64,000 nucleotides of DNA. Origin: Rahnella woolbedingensis (GTDB lineage Bacteria; Pseudomonadota; Gammaproteobacteria; Enterobacterales; Enterobacteriaceae). The stretch spans positions 39,303-103,302 of the forward strand of contig NZ_RAHH01000022.1 in assembly GCF_003602095.1 (NCBI RefSeq), given 5' to 3'. Under the pieces are notes generated by a model. The model worked only from the letters and a program-made list of their open reading frames with translations, ran no database searches and was not told where the DNA came from. Both the position numbers and the translations under genes were made by a program. Numbering within the stretch: position 1 is the first letter of the stretch; every line of letters begins with the position of its first letter. Below, piece by piece: positions 29,979 to 40,110 of the stretch.

Positions 29979-31958
29979 TTATTCGTCTTCCAGATAGGTG
30001 TAACCGTATAAACCGGCTTCAAATTCTTCGACAAACTGCGCCTGCAACTCAGCATCCAGATCGGTTTCTTTCACCTGATCGCGGAAACGGGCCAGCAGCA
30101 CATTCGGATCCAGTTGCACGTATTCCAGCATGTCAGCGACGGTATCGCCTTCGTCAGACTGCTGCACTTCGATGCTGCCGTCAGGGAAGACAAACACGTC
30201 GACCGCCGCCGTATCACCGAACAGGTTATGCATGTTACCCAGGATTTCCTGGTACGCGCCGACCATAAAGAAGCCCAGCACTGGCGGATTCTCAGGGTCG
30301 TACGGCGGCATTGGCATGGTGGTCGCCACGCCGTCACCATCGATGTAGTGATCGATAGTGCCGTCGGAATCACAGGTGATATCGAGCAGAACTGCCCGAC
30401 CTACCGGTGGCTTATCCAGACCTTCCAGCGGCAGAACCGGGAACAGCTGATCGATACCCCACGCATCCGGCATTGACTGGAACAGCGAGAAGTTGACGTA
30501 CAGTTTGTCCGCCATACGCTCCTGCAATTCGTCGATGATCGGACGGTGCGCACGGTTACTCGGATCCAGCTGATCCTGAATTTTATTGCAGATATTCAGG
30601 TAGATGTCTTCTGCCCAGGCACGCTGCGTCAGATCCAGAATACCGTGTGCATATTGCGAATGGACATCGTGCAGATCCATCTGACAGTCATGCAGCCATT
30701 CACGCAGTGAGCGGCGATTTTCCGGATCGTGCATTTCATTCCAGGTATCCCACATGCTGCCGAGTGCGCGCGGTGCGTCATTTTCAGGCGCAACCGGCTC
30801 TTTAAACTCGTTGCGTTCAACGCCAATCACGTTGGATACCAGCACGGTATGGTGCGCGGTCACGGCGCGACCTGACTCGGTGATCACCGTCGGGTGTGGC
30901 AGGCCATGCTCATTACAGGCATCGCCGATACCCCAGATGACGTTGTTGGCATATTCGTTCAGGCCGTAGTTCACCGAGCAGTCAGACTGCGAACGGGTGC
31001 CTTCGTAATCCACACCCAAGCCGCCGCCGACGTCGAAGCACTGAATGTTGACGCCCAGCTTGTGCAGTTCGACGTAGAAACGCGCAGATTCACGTACACC
31101 TGTTGAGATATCGCGGATATTTGCCAGCTGAGAACCCAGATGGAAGTGCAGCAGTTGCAGGCTTTCCAGACGCCCGGCTTCTCGCAGCATTTCGACCAGT
31201 TGCAGAACCTGAGATGCCGCCAGACCGAATTTGGATTTCTCGCCACCGCTTGACTGCCATTTACCTGAACCCTGCGAAGAAAGACGCGCACGCACGCCCA
31301 GACGCGGGATCACGTTCAGACGTTCGGCTTCTTCCAGCACCAGTTTAATCTCAGTCATCTTCTCGATAACCAGATATACCTTGTGGCCGAGTTTCTCGCC
31401 AATCAGCGCCAGACGGATATATTCACGGTCTTTGTAGCCATTACAAACGATCACGGAACGGGTCATCCCGGCGTGCGCCAGAACGGCCATCAGCTCAGCT
31501 TTCGAACCGGCTTCCAGACCCAGCGGTTCACCGGATTCCACCAGTGATTCAATCACGCGGCGGTGCTGGTTGACCTTAATCGGATAAACCAGAAAGTAGT
31601 CACCCTCGTAGCCAAACGATTCGCGCGCACGTTTGAACGCAGCGTTAATCGAACGCAGACGGTGCTGCAAAATTTGTGGGAAACAGAACAATGCCGGCAG
31701 ACGCTGACCGTCCTGCTCACGCATGTCTTTTACCAGTTGTGCCAGATCAACACGGGCAGAAGGCTCATCAGGATCCGGGCAAACACTGATGTGGCCCAGT
31801 TCGTTGACGTCAAAATAGTTGTTACCCCAATAGGCAACGTTGTAAGTGCGCAGCATCTTGCTGGCATCACGATCGTTCACGGCAACCTCCTGCATGGAGC
31901 GCAAAGAAACAGTATCGCCCGCGAGTGACGGACGGTGGGACTGGATGTCATCAGACAT
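29979..31958 (-). CDS. speA: Biosynthetic arginine decarboxylase
   Basis: PLP enzyme making agmatine from arginine for putrescine synthesis. 659 residues (E. coli 658). PLP Lys is in [18 protein letters not shown] near 125. [31 protein letters not shown] and the C-terminal YGYTYLEDE are as in E. coli. No agmatinase gene speB follows, although E. coli has it directly downstream. A 47-codon ORF overlaps the speA start by 8 bases and may couple translation. Confidence 0.98.
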   Translation of the reverse strand: MSDDIQSHRPSLAGDTVSLRSMQEVAVNDRDASKMLRTYNVAYWGNNYFDVNELGHISVCPDPDEPSARVDLAQLVKDMREQDGQRLPALFCFPQILQHRLRSINAAFKRARESFGYEGDYFLVYPIKVNQHRRVIESLVESGEPLGLEAGSKAELMAVLAHAGMTRSVIVCNGYKDREYIRLALIGEKLGHKVYLVIEKMTEIKLVLEEAERLNVIPRLGVRARLSSQGSGKWQSSGGEKSKFGLAASQVLQLVEMLREAGRLESLQLLHFHLGSQLANIRDISTGVRESARFYVELHKLGVNIQCFDVGGGLGVDYEGTRSQSDCSVNYGLNEYANNVIWGIGDACNEHGLPHPTVITESGRAVTAHHTVLVSNVIGVERNEFKEPVAPENDAPRALGSMWDTWNEMHDPENRRSLREWLHDCQMDLHDVHSQYAHGILDLTQRAWAEDIYLNICNKIQDQLDPSNRAHRPIIDELQERMADKLYVNFSLFQSMPDAWGIDQLFPVLPLEGLDKPPVGRAVLLDITCDSDGTIDHYIDGDGVATTMPMPPYDPENPPVLGFFMVGAYQEILGNMHNLFGDTAAVDVFVFPDGSIEVQQSDEGDTVADMLEYVQLDPNVLLARFRDQVKETDLDAELQAQFVEEFEAGLYGYTYLEDE

Positions 31959-32094
31959 AGGTAAATCCTCTTTCTATACTGACAACATGGCCAGCCACTA
32001 TCGCAGTAACAACAGGTGAGAACAACCCGTAAGGCTGGCTTTCAGACAGGATAAAACCCTGCGAGCCACAGCCACGGGACTGTTTTCCACTCAT
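31951..32094 (-). CDS. yqgB: Small protein YqgB-like, overlapping speA
   Basis: 47-codon ORF starting MSGKQSRG and containing [20 protein letters not shown], resembling the AYGLLSQFQAAIVV core of the small E. coli protein YqgB, which is encoded just upstream of speA. Its TGA lies inside the speA start (frame TATGTCTGA), so its last 8 bases are shared with speA. No strong ribosome-binding site precedes the ATG; an in-frame GTG lies five codons upstream. YqgB has been linked to acid or low-Mg conditions. Overlap and synteny argue for a real gene, but the sequence match is short. Confidence 0.6.
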   Translation of the reverse strand: MSGKQSRGCGSQGFILSESQPYGLFSPVVTAIVAGHVVSIERGFTYV

Positions 32095-32655
32095 ATCATT
32101 GTAAAACACGTTTTTAGACTCCGTGTAACGAGTCGGGAGAAATCAGGGGATGAATGCCCCAAGAGGTTGCAGGCTACATCAGTTATATGTCGGGATTGCG
32201 ATGTTCACGCAAACCGGAGATTACTGAGTAGCGTACCGATGTCGGCGACTGACCTGTCTATAGTCAGGCTGTCTGAAACATCGCAGAGTTGACAGACGCT
32301 TTTCTGACTGAAGGTCTGAAAGAAGTGCTGCAGAACGCAATGAAGGCTGCAGGGGATGCTGTTGAACGGTTACAAACGGTAAAAAGTGGGTCATTAAACT
32401 AACCACCTCCACACGTGCCACGCATCACCCGCGGGCATTCGAGCTGAAAAACAGTAATTACTGGAATACGCTGCTTCTATAGGGACTACAGAAATGTGCA
32501 TAGCGCGCGCCGTTTATACCGGCAACCCGCTGTAATTGCAAAATGAAAATGCAGTGCAAATAGTTTCCGGACGTGAATATCACTGCAATCCCGCACAATA
32601 ACGCCATTTCCATCACAAAAATGACTGGCAATTGCGGCATCTGCTATCCTAAAAT
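32095..32655. other. speA-metK gap without recognised gene
   Basis: 560 bases with no gene I recognise. A run of about 39 codons on the plus strand near 32284-32400 (ending VERLQTVKSGSLN) looks protein-like but has no Met start or ribosome-binding site, and short minus-strand ORFs match nothing I know. The last 30 bases belong to the metK promoter. Confidence 0.4.
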
Positions 32656-32679
32656 AGCCGTCCAGATGTTAATCCGTCC
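32656..32679 (+). promoter_or_regulatory. Candidate MetJ operator before metK
   Basis: Three adjacent 8-mers, AGCCGTCC, AGATGTTA and ATCCGTCC, match the met box AGACGTCT at 6, 5 and 5 of 8 positions. MetJ binds such imperfect tandem boxes, and metK is a known MetJ target. It lies about 160 bases before metK, just past AT-rich TAAAAT (a possible -10). Confidence 0.5.
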
Positions 32680-32838
32680 GCACGCTTGGGTGGATTGACG
32701 CGCAAACTGCTTCAAGGCTTTGCCTAATGGGGACATGCAGGACGCATTGCGACAATGACGAGCTCAGCTCCTCATCTGCCAGTCACCCCAGTGCTATGCA
32801 GTGATATCTAACCCGTCGTATGTAAGGTAAAGAACATA

Positions 32839-33993
32839 ATGGCTAAACACCTCTTCACGTCCGAATCCGTTTCGGAAGGACATCCAGATAAAATTGCTGA
32901 CCAGATTTCCGATGCAGTCCTGGACGCAATCTTAGAGCAAGACCCAAAAGCACGTGTTGCATGTGAAACTTATGTCAAAACCGGCATGGTCCTGGTTGGC
33001 GGTGAAATCACCACCAGCGCATGGGTCGACGTTGAAGAAATCACGCGTCAGACTGTTCGTGAAATTGGCTATATCCATTCTGACATGGGTTTCGATGCCA
33101 ATTCCTGCGCAGTTCTGAGCGCTATCGGCAAGCAATCGCCGGACATCAATCAAGGCGTTGACCGTACCGATCCGCTGGAACAAGGCGCAGGCGACCAGGG
33201 TCTGATGTTTGGTTATGCAACCAACGAAACAAGCGTGCTGATGCCAGCCCCGATTACTTACGCGCACCGTCTGGTACAGCGTCAGGCTGAAGTTCGTAAA
33301 TCAGGGACGCTGCCATGGTTGCGTCCGGATGCAAAAAGCCAGGTCACTTTCCAGTATGACGAAGGCAAAATCGTCGGTATCGATGCGGTGGTGTTGTCTA
33401 CTCAGCACTCTGAAGATATTGCGCTGAAAGACTTGCAGGAAGCGGTGATGGAAGAAATCATCAAACCTGTACTGCCGGCAGAATGGCTGAACGCCGGGAC
33501 TAAATACCACATCAACCCGACTGGCCGTTTCGTTATCGGCGGTCCGATGGGTGACTGCGGTCTGACCGGTCGTAAAATCATCGTGGATACTTACGGCGGC
33601 ATGGCACGTCATGGTGGCGGTGCATTCTCTGGTAAAGATCCGTCTAAAGTTGACCGTTCAGCGGCTTACGCTGCACGTTATGTCGCGAAAAATATCGTGG
33701 CTGCCGGTCTGGCTGACCGTTGTGAAATTCAGGTGTCTTACGCAATCGGCGTGGCAGAACCGACTTCCATCATGGTGGAAACTTTCGGTACCGGTAAAGT
33801 TTCTAACGAACAGCTGACTCTGCTGGTACGCGAGTTCTTCGACCTGCGTCCATACGGCCTGATTCAGATGATGGATTTGCTGCACCCTATCTACAAAGAA
33901 ACCGCTGCATACGGTCACTTTGGTCGTGAACATTTCCCTTGGGAAAAAACCGACAAAGCGGCTCAGTTGCGCGAGGCAGCAGGCCTGAAATAA
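32839..33993 (+). CDS. metK: S-adenosylmethionine synthase
   Basis: Makes SAM from methionine and ATP. 384 residues, the E. coli length. Visible motifs are [20 protein letters not shown] near 12, [12 protein letters not shown] near 115 and the phosphate-binding [16 protein letters not shown] near 258. Long leader of more than 150 bases after the met boxes. GGTAAAGAAC precedes the ATG. Confidence 0.98.
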   Translation: MAKHLFTSESVSEGHPDKIADQISDAVLDAILEQDPKARVACETYVKTGMVLVGGEITTSAWVDVEEITRQTVREIGYIHSDMGFDANSCAVLSAIGKQSPDINQGVDRTDPLEQGAGDQGLMFGYATNETSVLMPAPITYAHRLVQRQAEVRKSGTLPWLRPDAKSQVTFQYDEGKIVGIDAVVLSTQHSEDIALKDLQEAVMEEIIKPVLPAEWLNAGTKYHINPTGRFVIGGPMGDCGLTGRKIIVDTYGGMARHGGGAFSGKDPSKVDRSAAYAARYVAKNIVAAGLADRCEIQVSYAIGVAEPTSIMVETFGTGKVSNEQLTLLVREFFDLRPYGLIQMMDLLHPIYKETAAYGHFGREHFPWEKTDKAAQLREAAGLK

Positions 33994-34014
33994 TATTTCA
34001 GACTTTTCTGCACA

Positions 34015-34043
34015 AAAACCCTGCCCCTGCGGCGGGGTTTTTT
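34015..34043 (+). terminator. Terminator after metK
   Basis: AAACCCTGCC pairs with GGCGGGGTTT around loop CCTGC, followed by TTT. It lies about 20 bases past the metK stop. Confidence 0.88.
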
Positions 34044-34279
34044 ATTGCCTGTTTTTAGGGGATTTATGGTGAGGGAGTCTGAATTTTGATGAAGAATGAA
34101 AACGGTTACAGATAATAACTTGTTATAAATTAATAGATTATTTTCATGATTAAAAATGTGTCACATAATTTTGATTGATATAAATCAATTTATGGGCTAT
34201 TACTCTGCATGAAAGTCCCTCTCCTGCTGCATATCTCCTTGAAACCCTTACCGAACAACGATCCCAATCGCACCTATAA

Positions 34280-34380
34280 GTGTAAACGATTACAACACTG
34301 TGACCGGGTTCACGTTAAGCTGTGAGCAGGGTAAATAACATAACAACCTAAGCATTATTACAAACTCAAAACGATTGCAT
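34280..34380 (+). promoter_or_regulatory. galP control region: two GalR/GalS boxes and a CRP site
   Basis: GTGTAAACGATTACAA at 34280-34295 matches the gal operator GTGnAAnCGnTTnCAC except at the last base. TGTGACCGGGTTCACG at 34299-34314 matches the CRP consensus TGTGA-N6-TCACA at 9 of 10 bases. Their centres are 19 bases apart, the same as OE and CRP in the E. coli gal operon (-60.5 and -41.5). This predicts a start near 34348 and a -10 at 34336-34341, where TAACAT is found. CTCAAAACGATTGCAT at 34365-34380 (11 of 16) may be a second, internal operator, 85 bases from the first. The rest of the 34044-34279 gap is AT-rich. Confidence 0.75.
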
Positions 34381-34395
34381 TATTTTGGAGACCGG

Positions 34396-35790
34396 ATGAA
34401 CAACTCAACATCGACCAAAGGAAAACGCTCTAACAAAAGCGTCACTTTCTTTGTCTGTTTTCTCGCTGCATTGGCCGGACTGCTGTTCGGCTTAGATATC
34501 GGCGTCATCGCTGGTGCCCTGCCATTTATCAGCCATGACTTTCAAATTACCAACCACCAACAGGAATGGGTTGTTAGTTCTATGATGTTTGGTGCTGCTG
34601 TCGGTGCTGTGGGCAGTGGCTGGCTGAATTTCCGCCTCGGACGTAAGTATAGCCTGATGATCGGCGCTATCTTGTTCGTCATCGGTTCCCTGTGTTCTGC
34701 CTTTGCGCCTAACGCTGAAATTCTGATTGTTGCCCGCGTTCTGCTGGGTCTGGCGGTCGGTATCGCGTCTTATACTGCGCCGATTTATCTGTCAGAAATT
34801 GCACCAGAAAAAATCCGCGGCAGCATGATTTCCATGTACCAGCTGATGATTACAATCGGTATTCTGGCTGCGTATCTGTCTGATACCGCCTTCAGCTACA
34901 GCGGCTCATGGCGTTGGATGCTGGGCATCATCACCATCCCTGCATTGCTGTTGCTGGTTGGCGTCTTCTTCCTGCCGGACAGTCCGCGCTGGCTGGCGGC
35001 CCGTGGCGATGACGGTAAAGCGCGCCGCGTACTGGAAAAACTGCGTGATTCCAGCGAGCAGGCAAAACGCGAACTGGATGAAATCCGTGAAAGCCTGAAA
35101 GTAAAACAAAGCGGCTGGGGTCTGTTTGTTAACAACAAAAACTTCCGTCGTGCGGTTTACCTCGGCATTCTGTTGCAGGTCATGCAGCAGTTCACCGGTA
35201 TGAACGTCATCATGTACTACGCGCCAAAAATCTTTGGTATCGCCGGTTTCGCCAGCACCTCTCAGCAGATGTGGGGCACGGTAATTGTTGGTCTGGTCAA
35301 CGTTCTGGCGACCTTCATTGCTATCGGTCTGGTTGACCGCTGGGGCCGTAAGCCAACGCTGAAACTGGGCTTCCTGGTGATGGCTGTGGGTATGGGCGTG
35401 CTGGGTACCATGCTGCACATCGGTGTCGAATCCGATGCGGCGAAATACTTCTCCATCGCCATGCTGCTGATGTTTATCGTTGGTTTTGCGATGAGTGCCG
35501 GTCCGCTGATCTGGGTACTGTGTTCTGAAATTCAGCCGCTGAAAGGCCGTGATTTCGGTATCACTGTTTCCACTGCGACCAACTGGATTGCCAACATGAT
35601 CGTCGGCGCCACCTTCCTGACTATGCTCGACAGCCTCGGCAACGCCAACACCTTCTGGGTGTACGCCGCGCTGAACGTGGTCTTCATCTTCATCACCATT
35701 GCGCTGATCCCTGAGACCAAAAACGTCTCTCTGGAACACATCGAACGCAACCTGATGAAAGGCGAAGCCCTGCGCGACATCGGTAAGTAA
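34396..35790 (+). CDS. galP: Galactose-proton symporter
   Basis: Inner-membrane MFS sugar porter for galactose and glucose. 464 residues from the ATG at 34396 ([20 protein letters not shown]), with GGAGACCGG just upstream. It has 12 membrane helices and the sugar-porter motifs [28 protein letters not shown] near 195, [17 protein letters not shown] near 263, [13 protein letters not shown] near 310 and [12 protein letters not shown] at the end. Control region suggests GalR/GalS repression and CRP activation. Same length as E. coli GalP. Confidence 0.96.
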   Translation: MNNSTSTKGKRSNKSVTFFVCFLAALAGLLFGLDIGVIAGALPFISHDFQITNHQQEWVVSSMMFGAAVGAVGSGWLNFRLGRKYSLMIGAILFVIGSLCSAFAPNAEILIVARVLLGLAVGIASYTAPIYLSEIAPEKIRGSMISMYQLMITIGILAAYLSDTAFSYSGSWRWMLGIITIPALLLLVGVFFLPDSPRWLAARGDDGKARRVLEKLRDSSEQAKRELDEIRESLKVKQSGWGLFVNNKNFRRAVYLGILLQVMQQFTGMNVIMYYAPKIFGIAGFASTSQQMWGTVIVGLVNVLATFIAIGLVDRWGRKPTLKLGFLVMAVGMGVLGTMLHIGVESDAAKYFSIAMLLMFIVGFAMSAGPLIWVLCSEIQPLKGRDFGITVSTATNWIANMIVGATFLTMLDSLGNANTFWVYAALNVVFIFITIALIPETKNVSLEHIERNLMKGEALRDIGK

Positions 35791-35797
35791 GTCCGCC

Positions 35798-35823
35798 ATT
35801 CCTCCCCTGCAAAGGGGAGGAAT
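35798..35823 (+). other. Hairpin after galP
   Basis: ATTCCTCCCCT (35798-35808) pairs perfectly with AGGGGAGGAAT (35813-35823), loop GCAA. No T-run follows, so either a weak terminator or an mRNA 3' stabiliser before sprT. Confidence 0.65.
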
Positions 35824-35865
35824 TCCATATTGCATCTCTCCCCCGCCAGATTTATCCTTCGCCAG

Positions 35866-36387
35866 ATGAAAACCTCACGTCTCCCCATCGCCCTTCAGCA
35901 AGCCGTTATGCGCTGCCTGCGGGAAAAACTCCAGATGGCCAATCAGTTTTTCGGCACCGATTACTCCGAGCCGGAAATCACCTATCAGCAACGCGGTACC
36001 AGCGCGGGAAGCGCGTATCTGCAACACTGGCAAATCCGCCTGAATCCGGTGCTGCTGATGGAAAATCAACAGCCGTTTATTGATGAAGTCGTTCCCCACG
36101 AACTGGCACATTTGCTGGTATACCGTCGGTTTGGCCGGGCACCTGCGCCGCATGGCAAAGAGTGGCGCTGGATGATGGAACATGTGCTGGGCGTTTCCGC
36201 CAGCCGAACGCATAAGTTCGAAGTCGCCTCGGTGCAAAGCAAAACCTATCCCTATTTATGCGCCTGTCGTGATCACCAGCTCACCGTCCGTCGTCATAAT
36301 AAAGTGATGCGCAAAGAGTCAGAATATCGCTGCCGCCATTGCGGAGAGCTGTTACGTTTTAATGCTAAAGGCACTACTAACTGCTGA
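35866..36387 (+). CDS. sprT: SprT-like zinc metalloprotein
   Basis: SprT family protein with a protease-like zinc motif; bacterial function is not settled. 173 residues from the ATG at 35866 ([16 protein letters not shown]), aligning with the E. coli start. Motifs are [20 protein letters not shown] near 43, the zinc site [17 protein letters not shown] near 73 and four Cys in a C-terminal zinc ribbon (YLCAC, YRCRHC). It lies between galP and endA as in E. coli. Confidence 0.94.
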   Translation: MKTSRLPIALQQAVMRCLREKLQMANQFFGTDYSEPEITYQQRGTSAGSAYLQHWQIRLNPVLLMENQQPFIDEVVPHELAHLLVYRRFGRAPAPHGKEWRWMMEHVLGVSASRTHKFEVASVQSKTYPYLCACRDHQLTVRRHNKVMRKESEYRCRHCGELLRFNAKGTTNC

Positions 36388-36479
36388 TTTTTCAATCAGT
36401 AATCGCGGCAAAGTCTCATTGTCACAGCCTGTGGTATCCGTTACCCTTCCGGCCTTTTAGTCTCAGGCCTTTCAGAAAC

Positions 36480-37193
36480 ATGTTTCGTAAAACGTTCTTA
36501 TCTTTTCTGTTTATCAGTTGCCTTGCCCCGCTGAGCGCCTTCAGCCAGTCCGGCAACGCCATCAATAACTTCAGCCAGGCCAAAGCGGCAGCGGTCAAAA
36601 TTAATCAGGGCGCGCCAACATTTTATTGCGGCTGTGACATTAACTGGCAGGGTAAAAAAGGCACGCCGGACCTGCAATCCTGCGGCTATCAGGTGCGTAA
36701 AAGTGAACAGCGCGCCAGCCGGATTGAGTGGGAACATGTGGTTCCCGCGTGGCAGTTCGGTCATCAGATGCAGTGCTGGCAGGATGGCGGACGCAAAAAT
36801 TGCGCGAAAAACGCCGATTATCGTCAGGTAGAAACTGATCTGCATAACCTTGAACCGGCCATCGGTGAAGTGAACGGCGACCGCAATAACTTCATGTACG
36901 GTCAGTGGAATGGTGGAGAAGGACAATATGGTCGCTGCGAAATGAAAGTCGACTTCAAAGCCAAAGCCGCCGAGCCACCGGTCCGCGCCCGCGGCACCAT
37001 CGCGCGCACCTATTTCTACATGCGCGACCAGTACAAACTGAATCTGTCCCGCCAGCAAACCCAGCTGTTTACCGCCTGGGATCGCCAGTATCCGGTCACT
37101 TCATGGGAATGTGAACGCGACAACCGCATCGCCAGCGTACAGGGCAATCATAACCCTTACGTTCAGCAGGCTTGCGCACAACGAAAAAGCTAA
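36480..37193 (+). CDS. endA: DNA-specific endonuclease I
   Basis: Periplasmic endonuclease making double-strand cuts. 237 residues (E. coli 235) with a signal peptide cut near AFS-QSGN, residue about 22. The active-site region [17 protein letters not shown] near 85 and the Asn/Asp-rich [19 protein letters not shown] near 121 are the beta-beta-alpha metal motif of this family. Cys pairs suggest disulfides. ATG at 36480. Confidence 0.95.
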   Translation: MFRKTFLSFLFISCLAPLSAFSQSGNAINNFSQAKAAAVKINQGAPTFYCGCDINWQGKKGTPDLQSCGYQVRKSEQRASRIEWEHVVPAWQFGHQMQCWQDGGRKNCAKNADYRQVETDLHNLEPAIGEVNGDRNNFMYGQWNGGEGQYGRCEMKVDFKAKAAEPPVRARGTIARTYFYMRDQYKLNLSRQQTQLFTAWDRQYPVTSWECERDNRIASVQGNHNPYVQQACAQRKS

Positions 37194-37294
37194 CTTAGTA
37201 TTAACACGTCATCAGGGCACATTAGCTCGCGACAACGCGGGCTAATCACGCCAAAATAGCCCTTCAGAAAAGACTTTAAGGACAGCAGCCTCAC

Positions 37295-38026
37295 ATGCGC
37301 ATACCCCGCATTTATCATCCGCAACCCCTGACAGCTGACAGCGAGATTGCGCTGAGCGAAGATGCCGCCAATCATGTCGGACGCGTTCTGCGGATGCAGC
37401 CCGGTCAGGCGATCCAGTTATTTGACGGCAGTAATCAGGTTTTCGAAGCCAGCATCACCCAGGTTGATAAGAAAAGTGTCCGCGTCAGCCTGAGCGAAGG
37501 CGTGCTGTCAGACAATGAATCCCCGCTGAATCTGCATCTCGGTCAGGTGATTTCACGCGGCGAGAAGATGGAATTCACCATTCAGAAATCCATCGAACTG
37601 GGCGTGAATACCATCACCCCGCTGTTCTCTGAACGCTGTGGCGTCAAACTTGACGGCGAACGCCTGGAGAAAAAATTGCAGCAATGGCAGAAAATTGCCA
37701 TCGCAGCCTGCGAACAGTGCGGGCGTAACCGCATCCCTGAAATTCGCCCGGCGATGCAGCTTGAAGCCTGGTGTGCCGAACAGGATGACAGCCTGAAGCT
37801 GAACCTGCATCCGCGCGCCAGCCACAGTATTAATACCCTGCCGCTGCCGGTGAGCCACGTCCGCTTACTGATCGGCCCGGAAGGCGGTTTATCCGCTGAC
37901 GAAATTGCAATGACCTCCGGCTACGGATTTACTGATATCCTGCTGGGACCCCGTGTTCTGCGTACAGAAACCACAGCACTCACCGCGATAACGGCCTTAC
38001 AGGTTCGTTTCGGCGATCTGGGTTAA
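37295..38026 (+). CDS. rsmE: 16S rRNA m3U1498 methyltransferase
   Basis: SPOUT-class methyltransferase for U1498 of 16S rRNA. 243 residues, the E. coli length. N-terminal PUA-like part ([20 protein letters not shown]) and C-terminal trefoil knot with [14 protein letters not shown] near 193 and [16 protein letters not shown] near 220. TTAAGGACAGC before the ATG. gshB follows 11 bases downstream, so they are probably co-transcribed. Confidence 0.96.
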   Translation: MRIPRIYHPQPLTADSEIALSEDAANHVGRVLRMQPGQAIQLFDGSNQVFEASITQVDKKSVRVSLSEGVLSDNESPLNLHLGQVISRGEKMEFTIQKSIELGVNTITPLFSERCGVKLDGERLEKKLQQWQKIAIAACEQCGRNRIPEIRPAMQLEAWCAEQDDSLKLNLHPRASHSINTLPLPVSHVRLLIGPEGGLSADEIAMTSGYGFTDILLGPRVLRTETTALTAITALQVRFGDLG

Positions 38027-38037
38027 GAGGAGACCAA

Positions 38038-38988
38038 ATGATCAAGCTTGGCATCGTGATGGACCCGATTTCTTCCATCAACATCAAAAAAGACACCAGT
38101 TTCGCTATGTTGCTGGAAGCGCAGAGTCGTGGTTACGAACTGCACTACATGGAAATGAATTCCCTGTATCTGCGCGGCGGCGAAGGCCGTGCGACCACCA
38201 GAAAACTCAGTGTGAAGCAGGATTACGACGGCTGGTATGAGTTTGGTACTGAGCAGGATATCGCCCTGCAGGAACTGGATGTCATCCTGATGCGTAAGGA
38301 TCCCCCGTTCGATACCGAATTCATTTACGCCACCTACATCCTTGAGCGCGCCGAAGAAAAAGGCACGCTGATCGTTAACAAGCCACAAAGCCTGCGTGAC
38401 TGTAATGAAAAGCTGTTCACCGCGTGGTTCCCGGAACTGACGCCGGATACGCTGGTCACCCGCAATTCGGCACAGCTGAAAGCGTTCCACAAAGAACACA
38501 CTGACGTGATCCTCAAGCCACTGGACGGCATGGGTGGCGCTTCTATTTTCCGCCTGAAACCGGAAGATGCGAACGTTTCTGTGGTGATTGAAACCCTGAC
38601 CGAACACGGCAGCCGTTTCTGTATGGCGCAAAATTATCTGCCAGCCATCAAAGACGGTGACAAACGCGTTCTGGTGGTCGATGGTGAACCGGTGCCTTAC
38701 TGCCTGGCGCGTATTCCGGCACAGGGTGAAACCCGTGGCAATCTGGCTGCCGGTGGTCGTGGTGAAGCACGTCCGCTGAGCGAAAGCGACTGGGCGATTG
38801 CCCGCACTGTCGCGCCAATCCTTAAGCAGAAAGGCCTGATTTTTGTCGGTCTGGATATTATCGGCGACCGTCTGACTGAAATTAACGTCACCAGCCCGAC
38901 CTGTGCGCGTGAAATCGAAGCAGCATTCCCGATTTCCATCACCGGTATGCTGATGGACGCTATCGAAAAGCGTCTGGCTGCCCGCTGA
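38038..38988 (+). CDS. gshB: Glutathione synthetase
   Basis: ATP-grasp enzyme joining glycine to gamma-glutamylcysteine. 316 residues. Visible are IKLGIVMDPISSINIKKDTS at the N-terminus, the ATP-grasp glycine loop KPLDGMGGASIFRL near 160, and ARIPAQGETRGNLAAGGRGE near 223 with FVGLDIIGDRLTEINVTSPT near 267 holding Mg ligands. AGGAGACCAA precedes the ATG, 11 bases after rsmE. Confidence 0.97.
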   Translation: MIKLGIVMDPISSINIKKDTSFAMLLEAQSRGYELHYMEMNSLYLRGGEGRATTRKLSVKQDYDGWYEFGTEQDIALQELDVILMRKDPPFDTEFIYATYILERAEEKGTLIVNKPQSLRDCNEKLFTAWFPELTPDTLVTRNSAQLKAFHKEHTDVILKPLDGMGGASIFRLKPEDANVSVVIETLTEHGSRFCMAQNYLPAIKDGDKRVLVVDGEPVPYCLARIPAQGETRGNLAAGGRGEARPLSESDWAIARTVAPILKQKGLIFVGLDIIGDRLTEINVTSPTCAREIEAAFPISITGMLMDAIEKRLAAR

Positions 38989-39010
38989 ACGGTCTGACCG
39001 CATAATCTGA

Positions 39011-39047
39011 TGGGTTGTTCAGCGATGCTGGATAACCCACTTTTTTT
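39011..39047 (+). terminator. Terminator after gshB
   Basis: TGGGTT (39011-39016) pairs with AACCCA (39034-39039), with an inner CAGC/GCTG pairing, followed by seven T. Confidence 0.88.
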
Positions 39048-39118
39048 GCTGCGGATGACGTACTACACTGCCCTCTTCGCTGTATTTCAATTTTCTGAGG
39101 TTAAACATCCTACATACC

Positions 39119-39682
39119 ATGAATCTACAACATCACTTTCTTATTGCGATGCCTGGCCTGGATGAACCCCAGTTCAAACGTTCGGTCGTCTATATCTGCG
39201 AACATAATGAAGACGGCGCAATGGGTCTGGTGATTAACAAACTGGTCGAAGATTTCACCGTAGAGAACGTCCTCGACAAACTGGACATTACCCCCGAGCC
39301 TCGCGACCTGAACATCCGCCTCGACCGCCCGGTCTTTTCCGGTGGTCCGCTGGCTGACGATCGCGGATTCATTCTGCATACGCCGCGCGAAGGTTTTGGC
39401 TCCAGTATCCTTATCTCGGACAGCACCATGATCACGACATCTAAAGACGTGCTGGAAACACTGGGCACGCCGCACCAGCCGAAAGATGTTCTGGTGGCGC
39501 TCGGATATGCCGCCTGGGAACAGGGCCAGCTGGAAAAAGAGTTGCTGGAAAACTCCTGGCTGACCATTGAGGCCAGCAGTGACATTTTATTCCGCACCCC
39601 GATTGCTGACCGCTGGCGTGAAGCCGCGAAAATGATCGGCGTCGATGTCAGCCAGCTCGCCACACATGCAGGACACGCATAA
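39119..39682 (+). CDS. yqgE: UPF0301 family protein YqgE
   Basis: UPF0301/AlgH family protein with no established reaction. 187 residues, the E. coli length. Conserved blocks are [24 protein letters not shown] start ([12 protein letters not shown]), [13 protein letters not shown] near 35, [16 protein letters not shown] near 75 and [16 protein letters not shown] near 123. Its TAA overlaps the ruvX ATG by one base, so the two are translationally coupled. Confidence 0.95.
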   Translation: MNLQHHFLIAMPGLDEPQFKRSVVYICEHNEDGAMGLVINKLVEDFTVENVLDKLDITPEPRDLNIRLDRPVFSGGPLADDRGFILHTPREGFGSSILISDSTMITTSKDVLETLGTPHQPKDVLVALGYAAWEQGQLEKELLENSWLTIEASSDILFRTPIADRWREAAKMIGVDVSQLATHAGHA

Positions 39683-40110
39683 TGGCTAACCGTACCGTTT
39701 TTGCTTTCGACTTCGGCACGAAAAGTATCGGTCTGGCCATCGGTCAGGAAGTGACCGGCACAGCCCGCCCGCTGACGTCGTTTAAAGCGCAGGACGGCAC
39801 GCCGGACTGGCAGAAAATCGAAAAATTGCTGAAAGAATGGCTGCCGGATCTGGTCGTTGTGGGTCTGCCACTGAATATGGACGGCACCGAGCAACCGCTG
39901 ACCGCCCGCGCGCGCAAATTTGCCAACCGCCTGCATGGCCGTTTTGGCGTACAGGTAGAGCTGCATGATGAACGTCTGAGCACCGTTGAAGCCCGCGCTG
40001 ATCTGTTTGATCGTGGCGGATTCCGCGCACTGGACAAAGGCAGCGTGGACGCCGCCTCTGCGGTGATCATCCTGGAAAGCTGGTTCGAGAAACAATGGAG
40101 TCAGTCCTGA
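39682..40110 (+). CDS. ruvX: Putative Holliday junction resolvase YqgF/RuvX
   Basis: RNase H-fold nuclease family, implicated in pre-16S rRNA 5' processing and Holliday junction resolution. 142 residues. Catalytic Asp in [15 protein letters not shown] near 9, [14 protein letters not shown] near 55, the [13 protein letters not shown] block near 95 and the final Asp in [11 protein letters not shown] near 122. Start overlaps the yqgE stop; the 3' end overlaps convergent yggR by 10 bases. Confidence 0.94.
   Translation: MANRTVFAFDFGTKSIGLAIGQEVTGTARPLTSFKAQDGTPDWQKIEKLLKEWLPDLVVVGLPLNMDGTEQPLTARARKFANRLHGRFGVQVELHDERLSTVEARADLFDRGGFRALDKGSVDAASAVIILESWFEKQWSQS

Noticed and set aside
34906..35835. 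309-codon minus-strand ORF opposite galP
   Set aside because: Shadow of galP; composition rich in His, Gln and Arg without domain features.
38023..39003. 326-codon minus-strand ORF covering gshB
   Set aside because: Exact antisense mirror of gshB; the gshB protein motifs are unmistakable.
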